Shown piece by piece: positions 1-6,629 of a stretch of 9,728 nt of DNA. Location of the stretch: assembly GCA_946482625.1 (NCBI GenBank), contig CAMLSH010000101.1, positions 1 to 9,728 of the forward strand, read 5' to 3'. A model generated the notes under the pieces. That model did not search any database, was not told the DNA's origin, and saw only the letters and a program-made list of their open reading frames with translations. This DNA is from an uncultured Opitutaceae bacterium (GTDB taxonomy: Bacteria; Verrucomicrobiota; Verrucomicrobiae; Opitutales; Opitutaceae). The translations under genes were made by a program, and so were the position numbers. Numbering within the stretch: position 1 is the stretch's first letter; every line of letters begins with the position of its first letter.

Positions 1-1016
1 CCGACGGCGCCAAGAGCGATTGGATCAAACCGGGTCGCGCGGCGTGGGCGTACGTCGACGGCCGCCCGACGGACGTGAAAGGCTTCAAGGAGTTCTCGCA
101 GCTCGCGAGCCAGCTCGGTTTTGAGCACCACGTCGTCGAAGGTATCTGGACACGCTGGACACACGCAGAGCGCAAAGACTTCGCCGACTACTCGCGCGCT
201 CGCGGCGTCGACCTCTGGTTCTGGCGAGGCAGCAACCAGCTTCAGACGCCTGAAGCGCGCGAAGACTTTTTCAGGATGCTGCACGACCTCGGCGTCCGCG
301 GTGCCAAGGTGGACTTCATCGACCACGAATCGAAGGAGATGGTGGACCTCTATCCGGCGCTGCTGCGCGCAGCAGCGAAGTATCACGTCTCGATCATCTT
401 TCACGGCGCGAACAAACCCACCGGTCTCGAACGCACGTGGCCCAACGAAGCGGTGCGCGAAGCGATCCGCGGCATGGAGTCGCGCAACATAAAGAGCCGC
501 GCGCGGTTTCAAACCATCGTGCCCTTCACGCGCCTGCTTGCCGGGCCCGCGGACTACACGACGATGTTTTTCGGCACCGAAGAGCGACGCCGCGACACGA
601 CGTGGACAAACCAGATCGCGAGCATGGCGATCTTCTCGGCACCATTGCTGACGATCGCCGCTCATCCGCAACGCATGCTGGAAAATCCCGCCGTCGAAAT
701 CATCAAGAGCATCCCGGCCGTGTGGGACGAAACCATCGTTCTTCCCGGCTCCGAGATCGGCGAGCTCGCCGCTTTCGCGCGTCGCACAGGTAACACGTGG
801 TTCGTAGCGGTCATGGTCGGCCCGGAGGCGAAAACGATCACGGTGCCGCTGTCATTCTTGGGCGAGGGCCGGTACGCAGCCGACACGGTGCGTGACGTCG
901 CTGGAAACGCCACCGCAGTGAATGTTGAAAAATCCGCAGCCACGCGCAGTGAAACGCTCACGCTCAACTTATCCGCCGGCGGCGGTTTCGTCGCGCGTTT
1001 CACCAAGCAGCCGTAA
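1..1016 (+). CDS. Glycoside hydrolase family 97, retaining type (alpha-galactosidase-like), C-terminal part
   Basis: The frame is open to the left edge (first whole codon at 3), so the N-terminus is outside the window. The GTG at 75 is internal, because the codons before it already read as GH97 sequence (DWIKPGRAAW). Visible are about 337 residues: most of the (beta/alpha)8 barrel, then a small C-terminal beta domain ending at TAA 1014-1016. Family motifs in order are WIKPGRAAW, GAKVDFID (Asp at 312-314), FHGANKPTG (402-425), RTWPNEAVREAIRGME (435-479) and LAGPADYT. Known: GH97 contains inverting alpha-glucosidases such as SusB and retaining alpha-galactosidases. In retainers an Asp in the KVDF-type strand is the nucleophile, while SusB-type inverters carry a catalytic Glu in a HE-V-RPTG motif. 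Here the position reads HG and the Asp is present, so I infer a retaining enzyme, probably periplasmic. Substrate specificity beyond this is uncertain. It converges with the TPR gene; no terminator is visible in the 40-bp gap. Confidence 0.93.
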   Translation, partial: DGAKSDWIKPGRAAWAYVDGRPTDVKGFKEFSQLASQLGFEHHVVEGIWTRWTHAERKDFADYSRARGVDLWFWRGSNQLQTPEAREDFFRMLHDLGVRGAKVDFIDHESKEMVDLYPALLRAAAKYHVSIIFHGANKPTGLERTWPNEAVREAIRGMESRNIKSRARFQTIVPFTRLLAGPADYTTMFFGTEERRRDTTWTNQIASMAIFSAPLLTIAAHPQRMLENPAVEIIKSIPAVWDETIVLPGSEIGELAAFARRTGNTWFVAVMVGPEAKTITVPLSFLGEGRYAADTVRDVAGNATAVNVEKSAATRSETLTLNLSAGGGFVARFTKQP

Positions 1017-1056
1017 CGCACGATCGCTGCCGTGAACCCCACGCGTCACTCCGCAA

Positions 1057-3006
1057 TCATGGATCGACTCCGAGCGTCCGGAGATTTTCTCGCACAAAGG
1101 CGAACTCCGGCTGCAGCCGCAGCGCCTCACGATAATGGAGAATGGCGGACGCGCGTTCTCCGAGATTTTGCAGCACCACGCCCAAATGCGCATGCGCCGA
1201 GGCGTAGTCGGGCTTCAAACGAAGGGCCTCCTCATAGAAACGTCGCGCGTCTGGTAGACGGCCTTCGTGTACGAGCATGTTGCCGAGGTTGTAGTGCGCC
1301 TCGGCGTAGTCGGGAGTGAGTCGCAACGCCGTTTCCAGATGCGCTCGGGCCTCCGAAACTCGTCCCAGATCGACCAACACGCCACCCAGGTTGTTGTACG
1401 CCTGCGCGAAGTCGGGATCGCACTGTATCGCGCGCTCAAAGTCGCGGGCGGCATCCTCAAACCGTCCCTGCTCATAGCGAACCGTGCCGAGCATGTTGTG
1501 GGTGATAGCATGAGCCGGACGCCGCTCCAACAGTGCCAGGCACTGCGCCTCCGCCTCATCCAGACGGTGTTGATTCGCGAGTAGCGCGCTCAAACCCGCA
1601 CGCGCGGCGATAGAATCGGGCCGGAGCGCGAGCGCTGCATTGAAGTGTCTCTCCGCGCCCGTCCACACCTGTTCCTCGACGAGCGCAGTCGCGAGGCTGG
1701 TGTGCGCACGCGCATTGCGAGGCTCGGCGGCAACCGTAGTTTCCCACAGGGTACGCGCGGAACGATAGTCATGGTTGCGTCGATAGGTTGCGACGCCGGC
1801 GAGCATCGCGAGGACGATCAGAGACGCCGTGGCACGAGAGCCGATCCAGCGGTGAAGCGCCCCAGCGAAGAGCCCGATCAGTGCCGCCAGTGGCAAATAC
1901 ATGCGGTGCTCCGCTACCGGCTCGGTGAAGATCGGGAGTACACTGGATGTCGGCGCGAGGATCAGGAAAAAGAGGGATGCAGCAAAAGCCGCGGGGCCAT
2001 GCCGGCGCCAGAGCCAGAGCGTTCCCGCCAGCAGCGCGACCACGACCGCGGCGGCGGGCAACATCGCGGGCACAACTGGCGGCTCGTATTCGCCATAGTC
2101 GAAAACCAGCGGATGCGGCCAAAACATCAGACGGAGATAGCGAACAAGCGCTCCGCTTTGCGTAAGTGCATAGTCGAATGAGCTGATCCCGATCGAGAAA
2201 CCGGCGGTGTTCCCGCGGTCACCGGTGCGCCAGACGAGAAACGCGAGCAGCAACCACGTACCGGCGAGGCTCAGATAATAGCCACGTCGTGCGCACCAAA
2301 GCTCGCGAAATGACTTCGCTACAAAGACCCGGTCATAGAGCAGGACCGCGAGCGGAGCAGAAACCATAACCTCCTTGCTCGCCATTCCCAGCGTGCAGGC
2401 AGCCACGCTCAACATCAACCAGCCGCTCTGTCCGACGCCGACAGCGCCCGTCTTCCTCGCCGGATTTTCATGCGCCCGGGCGAAGCAACAAAGCGTTAGC
2501 AGGTAAAGCAGTCCCATCAGTGCTTCCGCGCGCTGGATCACATAGGTGACGGCCTGCGTCTGCAGCGGATGCAGCGCCCAGAGCAACGCCGCAGCAAAGG
2601 CGACGCCGTCCGTGCCTGCGCCGAAAAAGCCGCGTAACCGGCCTGACGAAAAGGTGCGTCGCAGCAACCCGAAGAGACAAAGCGTCCCCAACATGTGGAT
2701 GCCGACATTAATCAGATGATAGCCGCGAACATCTTCGCCACCCATCGCGTAGTTCAGCGCGAGCGAGAGATTGACCAACGGCCTCCCGCTAACCGTCAGC
2801 CCAACTGGCGGCGACAACACCGTGGAGTCCAGCTGTCGGATCGTCGGGTTCGCCGTGATGGACGGGAGGTCGTCGAAGACAAACGGCCCCTGAAGACTGT
2901 TGCTGTAAGCAAGGGTCACCGCCGCCGCCAGCGCCACGCATAGCAGCGATGCACGCGAGAACACCGCAAGGAGACGAAACGGAAGATCGGCTTCTTTGCG
3001 GTTCAT
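1057..3006 (-). CDS. TMTC-like polytopic membrane protein: GT-C-type N-terminal half plus C-terminal TPR repeats
   Basis: 649 residues from ATG 3006 to TGA 1057-1059. The frame extends upstream to a TTG at 3036, but that codon lies in the T-tract of a terminator, so the ATG is preferred. No clear ribosome binding site is seen. The first half is hydrophobic: one segment at about 19-36, then several between 100 and 410. It carries landmarks of TMTC/DUF1736 proteins: FVFDD (42-46), GRPLVNL (74-80), YHLIN followed by H (96-104), ASKE (209-212), YLRLMFWPHPLVFDY (290-304) and AEHRMYLP (365-372). From about 430 to 640 there are six or seven TPR units with typical signatures such as AYNNLGGVLVDLGR and AHYNLGNMLVHEGR. 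Known: eukaryotic TMTC1-4 are ER protein O-mannosyltransferases with this two-part design. Inference: an inner-membrane glycosyltransferase using a lipid-linked sugar donor, with TPRs binding the acceptor. Bacterial substrates are unknown, and a non-catalytic role is possible. Its terminator-separated position suggests its own promoter. Confidence 0.85.
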   Translation of the reverse strand: MNRKEADLPFRLLAVFSRASLLCVALAAAVTLAYSNSLQGPFVFDDLPSITANPTIRQLDSTVLSPPVGLTVSGRPLVNLSLALNYAMGGEDVRGYHLINVGIHMLGTLCLFGLLRRTFSSGRLRGFFGAGTDGVAFAAALLWALHPLQTQAVTYVIQRAEALMGLLYLLTLCCFARAHENPARKTGAVGVGQSGWLMLSVAACTLGMASKEVMVSAPLAVLLYDRVFVAKSFRELWCARRGYYLSLAGTWLLLAFLVWRTGDRGNTAGFSIGISSFDYALTQSGALVRYLRLMFWPHPLVFDYGEYEPPVVPAMLPAAAVVVALLAGTLWLWRRHGPAAFAASLFFLILAPTSSVLPIFTEPVAEHRMYLPLAALIGLFAGALHRWIGSRATASLIVLAMLAGVATYRRNHDYRSARTLWETTVAAEPRNARAHTSLATALVEEQVWTGAERHFNAALALRPDSIAARAGLSALLANQHRLDEAEAQCLALLERRPAHAITHNMLGTVRYEQGRFEDAARDFERAIQCDPDFAQAYNNLGGVLVDLGRVSEARAHLETALRLTPDYAEAHYNLGNMLVHEGRLPDARRFYEEALRLKPDYASAHAHLGVVLQNLGERASAILHYREALRLQPEFAFVRENLRTLGVDP

Positions 3007-3030
3007 GTCGGAACCGGATTCCCCGCCATC

Positions 3031-3062
3031 AAACAAAAAGGAGCACGGCGAACCGTGCTCCT
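3031..3062 (-). terminator. Intrinsic terminator of the TonB-dependent receptor gene
   Basis: A perfect 10-bp stem (3039-3048 pairing with 3053-3062, AGGAGCACGG/CCGTGCTCCT) encloses a four-base loop that reads TTCG on the - strand. It is followed on the - strand by TTTTGTTT at 3038-3031. The element starts 30 bp after the receptor stop codon, so it most likely ends that transcript. It lies 25 bp before the ATG of the TPR gene, which argues against simple cotranscription of the two - strand genes. Confidence 0.9.
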
Positions 3063-3091
3063 GAAGACTGATGTCGCATCACGCGGCGCGC

Positions 3092-6000
3092 TCAGAAATC
3101 GGCTTTGACGCCCACGCTCCATTGGCTGCCGTAGTTCTCTATTTGAGAGATTCTGTCGTCGGATTTGAAAAACCAGATCTTGCCAGAATCGTAAGCGCGA
3201 TCGCCCGAGACAAAGAGACTGAATGTATTCGACAGCTTGTAGCGCGCATTCACGAACAGGATGGTCCGCGGCTTAAAATAGCGCGGCGCGTTGGGATAGA
3301 AGAGGGAATTGCCCGGCTCGCGGTCAGCGGTTCCCTCTCCGGTGAAGGTCTCGTCGGTCCAGGTTCCGTTCACCTGGAAGAAGAGTTTTCCATGGCTCCA
3401 CGTCACACCGCCGGTGGCAGCGCGGGGAAAGAACCGCGTGCCGTTGCGCGGACGGGGCGTCACGTTGAATTGCGAATACGTTCCGAACACCGTGAAGGCG
3501 CTCAAATACTCGTTCGCGAAGAAACCCAGCCGTTGTGAATAGCTCAGTTCGATGCCGCGGAAACGGCGTTTCTCAGAGAGATTCCGGTAGCTGCGGACAC
3601 TGGTGTCTGGGGGGACCGTGACGCCGGGATTGAAACCACTCGCGGTTTCCTCGATCGCGTTGTCGATGTTCGACTGAAACACGTGGATGCTGGCTGCGCC
3701 CTGATGCTTGAGATACGTCTCAAGCATCACGGAGAAACGCTCGGAACGCTCCGGCTTCAGCCCGGGGTTGGGCACCGTCACGCGGTATTCGTCTTCATCT
3801 TCATCATAGTCGAGCGTCCATGCGCCTCCGATGCGATTGAGGTCGGGGCGTTTGATCGCCTTATTGTAGCCCACCTTGAGAAACAGATTGTCACGCACGG
3901 GATACTTGGCGGCGACACTCGGCATCCAGTCCTGATACTCACCATACTGTTTGGTCGACGGGGCTGAGTACTTATAGGCGATGTAGTTTCGCGTGAGCGA
4001 TGCGGGTGGCTCCCAGTTTCCATTCACCGCGTCGAAGAATGCGTAGGGATTCTGATTATCCAGCACCTGCCCCGGCACTTTGGAGCGGGTGTTAGTGGCT
4101 TCAAAACGGATGCCGGACACAAACTGCCACTTGCCGAGCTTGTTTTCCATCATCACATAGCCGGCGTTGATGTCCTCCTGGTTGCCGTTGTAGCTGCCGA
4201 GCACGTTGTTGAGCTGGTTGGCAAGATTAGCCTCCGACTGCGTAAACATCGACGGACTTCCCCGCATGAACGCAAACATCTGCTCCTTATCTACCACTGG
4301 CAGAGGGCCGATGCCGCCACCGAAGCCGGTATCGATCATAAAGTATGCCTTGGACTGCGGCTCCAAAGCGGTCAGCGCACTACCTGTGGTGCCGACGTAA
4401 CGACCGATATAGGATTCGTTCACCCAGCGATGCTTGAACGTCACGTTTTTGCCGACACCAAACTTGATGGCGGTCGGAATGGACCAATCCATCGCACGCT
4501 TGATGTCGATCTTGCCCGTGTACTGCTCCGTTTTTCCGTACTGGCTATTGGAGTTCACATCTTGAGCGTCGAAGACGCCCCAGCTGTTCCAGTCATACCA
4601 GTTGGCGCCTGAAGTCTGTGAAATCGCCCACGCCGCCGATTTGAGATCGGAGCGCTCGGCAACGAATCCGATCCGACTGAGGCGCACGGGCGTATTGCCC
4701 ATCGTGCCGTAGTAGAGACCACCGCGGCGCTCGCGAGCCCGGGAATAAAGCGCGGACAGATCGGCCGTCCAAGGACCCCGCTTGTAATTCAGCATATAGC
4801 TGACGTTGGTGTTGTCCTTCAGCTTGCCAGTGGACTCTCCAGACTGGTCCACGCGGGTTTGCGTGTTGTTACTGTTATTGGCAACGACCCGGTTGATCGA
4901 AGAGCCGGCACCCAAGTTGGCGGAGCTGGTCACGAAATTCAGATTTCGGTTGGCGAAGAAGTCGTCGAAATCGGAATAGCTACCGGCGACCGACATGCGC
5001 AGCCCTGGGAATGGCTGGTAATCAAATCGGAGACCCGCGGTGATTTTTTCCACGATCTTGGGACCGTCCTTAAAGTTGAGCGCAGTGACTAGCGGCGTAC
5101 CCGCCGCGACTGCTTTGGCGGAGGTATAGTCGTACCCGAGGCTGTGGCGGAATTGCTCTTTGTAGATGCTGGAATAGGAGGCGTTGGCAGTGATGCCGAG
5201 CTTCCCGCCGAAGAGCGCGCCGGTGTTATAGTCGAACGAAAAGCGGGGCCGCGTTTTAGCGTGCACATCGTCATCGTGACGCGGTGTTTTCTTAAAGCCG
5301 TTCTCTAGGGAATTCCAGATGACGCCCGTGGTGAAACTCCCCTTGGGGCTCTTGCGGTCGAGCGCGCTTCGCGTGCGAAGGTTGACCGTGCCGGCCGGCG
5401 CGTCGCCCCACATATCGGCGGTGAGCGTCTTGTTCACCTCGATCGATTCGATGTTGTTCATCGAGATCGACTCGAACTCAAACTGCCGGTCGTTGCCGCC
5501 GAACGAGCCGCTGCTGCCGCTGGCCTGCGCGTTGCCGTCGAGCGTTACGTATCCGTATTTTGGGTCCATACCCCCGAGGCTCGCCGCGCGCGTGTCGGTT
5601 TCCACGTAGTCGATGGTGATACCCGGCATGTACTTCAAAAACTCGCCGATGTTTTGCTCGGACATATCGCCGAAATTATCGGCCGACATGACCTGCTTGA
5701 TGTTCATCGCCTGCTTTTGCTCGGCGATCATCTTCGACTGTCCTTCACGTTCAGACTCCACGATGAACGTCTCGAGCTGGATGGTGTCGTCTCCGGGTTC
5801 GGCGGCGGCCCCTGGACGACGCGCGCTGCTGAGTGCCAACTCAAAATCCTTGGTACTGATCGCGCCTGCGGTGACCGTCACGGAAGCGGAAACCGGTTCA
5901 ACACCGGGATAAGTGGCAACCACCTGAACCGTTCCGGCGGGTACATTGCGAAGCTCATAATAGCCGCCGCCGTCGGTGGTCGCGCCGATATTGGTGCCGT

Positions 6001-6157
6001 CGATGCGTACCTCGGCATTGCGGATATATTCCTGGCTGGCTGGATTGAGAATTCGTCCTGTGACTGTGCCTGTTCCCGCTGGTTGGGCGACGAGCGATAG
6101 CGTCATGGTCAATGCGAGCAGGAGAGTCGCACCGATCAGGTTTCGTAGTTTATGCAT
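3092..6157 (-). CDS. TonB-dependent outer-membrane receptor (SusC-like) with carboxypeptidase-regulatory-like N-terminal domain
   Basis: 1021 residues, complete, ATG 6157 to TGA 3092-3094. It has a signal peptide (charged MHKLR, then a hydrophobic stretch to about residue 24), a CarboxypepD_reg-like beta-sandwich at about 30-110, a TonB-box-like segment DTIQLETFIV at 124-133, and a plug domain at about 140-265 (IGEFLKYMPGITIDY, GYVTLDGNAQ, IESIEVNKTLTADMWGDAPAGTVNLRTRS). A large 22-stranded-type barrel follows, with GLKPERSERF near 800, ending in WSVGVKADF; the terminal Phe fits outer-membrane insertion signals. Role: energy-coupled uptake of a ligand too big for porins, powered by TonB-ExbB-ExbD. 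The neighbours suggest an oligosaccharide, but siderophore or other ligands cannot be excluded from sequence alone. Unlike Bacteroidetes SusC systems, no SusD-type surface lipoprotein is adjacent. The gene is divergent from the GH28 gene and shares a 472-bp intergenic region with it. No strong Shine-Dalgarno sequence precedes the start. Length is normal for the family. Confidence 0.96.
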   Translation of the reverse strand: MHKLRNLIGATLLLALTMTLSLVAQPAGTGTVTGRILNPASQEYIRNAEVRIDGTNIGATTDGGGYYELRNVPAGTVQVVATYPGVEPVSASVTVTAGAISTKDFELALSSARRPGAAAEPGDDTIQLETFIVESEREGQSKMIAEQKQAMNIKQVMSADNFGDMSEQNIGEFLKYMPGITIDYVETDTRAASLGGMDPKYGYVTLDGNAQASGSSGSFGGNDRQFEFESISMNNIESIEVNKTLTADMWGDAPAGTVNLRTRSALDRKSPKGSFTTGVIWNSLENGFKKTPRHDDDVHAKTRPRFSFDYNTGALFGGKLGITANASYSSIYKEQFRHSLGYDYTSAKAVAAGTPLVTALNFKDGPKIVEKITAGLRFDYQPFPGLRMSVAGSYSDFDDFFANRNLNFVTSSANLGAGSSINRVVANNSNNTQTRVDQSGESTGKLKDNTNVSYMLNYKRGPWTADLSALYSRARERRGGLYYGTMGNTPVRLSRIGFVAERSDLKSAAWAISQTSGANWYDWNSWGVFDAQDVNSNSQYGKTEQYTGKIDIKRAMDWSIPTAIKFGVGKNVTFKHRWVNESYIGRYVGTTGSALTALEPQSKAYFMIDTGFGGGIGPLPVVDKEQMFAFMRGSPSMFTQSEANLANQLNNVLGSYNGNQEDINAGYVMMENKLGKWQFVSGIRFEATNTRSKVPGQVLDNQNPYAFFDAVNGNWEPPASLTRNYIAYKYSAPSTKQYGEYQDWMPSVAAKYPVRDNLFLKVGYNKAIKRPDLNRIGGAWTLDYDEDEDEYRVTVPNPGLKPERSERFSVMLETYLKHQGAASIHVFQSNIDNAIEETASGFNPGVTVPPDTSVRSYRNLSEKRRFRGIELSYSQRLGFFANEYLSAFTVFGTYSQFNVTPRPRNGTRFFPRAATGGVTWSHGKLFFQVNGTWTDETFTGEGTADREPGNSLFYPNAPRYFKPRTILFVNARYKLSNTFSLFVSGDRAYDSGKIWFFKSDDRISQIENYGSQWSVGVKADF

Positions 6158-6180
6158 GTTTATGGTGGCTTGGGGGTGGT

Positions 6181-6480
6181 AGGGCGACGACGAGTGCGGT
6201 AGGGAGCGGGATCTCGTCTTCGCTAAAGGGGTGCGCCTCCGCGTTGAGCAGTCGCGGGATGAGTGAAGCCGGGCGCTGCTGGCACGCGCTCAGAGTGGGG
6301 CACGATCAACTGGCGGTCGGCGTAACGATCGGCTCGATACGACAACAGATGGCAGGCGACTGGAAATGGCATGGCTATGACGTGGAAACGGCCGGGACGG
6401 GACGTGCTGAGACCGGGGCGCGGGGTTGGCAGCCGGGTCAGGCGGGTAGAAACAAGTGGGGTTGGCGGATGCGCTTACTT
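6181..6480 (-). promoter_or_regulatory. C-rich, G-poor leader strand upstream of the receptor gene (candidate Rho-sensitive leader)
   Basis: Counting bases read on the - strand, these 300 nt contain 126 C and 69 G. The most skewed part (6361-6480) has 54 C against 23 G in 120 nt. If the receptor transcript starts upstream of this stretch, its 5' leader would be long, unstructured and pyrimidine-rich, the composition that Rho prefers. The transcription start is unknown, so the regulatory reading is inference; the composition is direct observation. Confidence 0.3.
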
Positions 6481-6520
6481 CAGGACCGCGTTCTGAGGGC
6501 GCAACGGGCTCGTTAGTGAA

Positions 6521-6575
6521 ATCGTTAAATGAACGTAAGGCTCATGAGGCAGACCCGAGAAACGCGGTTAACGAT
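6521..6575. repeat. Inverted repeat ATCGTTAA ... TTAACGAT upstream of GH28, candidate operator
   Basis: ATCGTTAA at 6521-6528 is the exact reverse complement of TTAACGAT at 6568-6575, with a 39-bp spacer. A third copy of the 7-bp core TAACGAT lies at 6323-6329 in the same intergenic region. The pair ends 54 bp before the GH28 start codon, a sensible place for operator half-sites or sites on opposite faces of the promoter. Eight-base arms this far apart can arise by chance, and no regulator gene is in the window. Confidence 0.3.
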
Positions 6576-6629
6576 AGAACTTCCGCTCCTCTTTCGCCCC
6601 GGAGAAATCATCCTCCACTTTGCGGTGAC

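Larger units (their letters stand above)
6158..6629. promoter_or_regulatory. Divergent intergenic region between the receptor and GH28 genes
   Basis: About 470 bp without a credible gene lie between two divergent starts, so promoters for both directions must be here (inference from gene layout). I could not identify convincing -35/-10 pairs on either strand. What I can see: a strong C-over-G bias of the receptor-side leader, a 9-bp direct repeat GGGGTTGGC at 6422-6430 and 6458-6466, and three copies of TAACGAT/ATCGTTA. Frames running through the region (6112-6516 on +, and the upstream extension of the GH28 frame from 6456) lack any recognisable protein features. Confidence 0.65.

Noticed and set aside
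1017..1056. Bidirectional terminator in the convergent gap between GH97 and the TPR gene
   Set aside because: Only very short self-complementary pieces (ACGCGT, CGATCG) and no T-run are present, so a terminator cannot be supported.
1645..2181. 178-codon + strand frame inside the TPR gene
   Set aside because: It is antisense to coherent membrane-domain and TPR coding sequence, is Arg/Glu/Gln-rich and shows no domain signature.
3007..3036. Ten-residue N-terminal extension of the TPR protein from TTG 3036
   Set aside because: The TTG lies in the T-tract of the receptor's terminator; the ATG at 3006 starts directly before the conserved membrane domain.
6112..6516. 134-codon + strand frame covering the receptor 5' end and the intergenic region
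   Set aside because: Its first 46 bases are antisense to the receptor start, it shows no domain or signal peptide, and it reads through the G-rich intergenic strand.
6566..6571. GTTAAC palindrome as a stand-alone operator
   Set aside because: The symmetry does not extend beyond six bases; only the wider TAACGAT repetition is worth noting.
6456..6629. N-terminal extension of the GH28 frame
   Set aside because: It would put 58 hydrophilic residues before a normal signal peptide and would cross the candidate operator; the ATG at 6630 is the better start.
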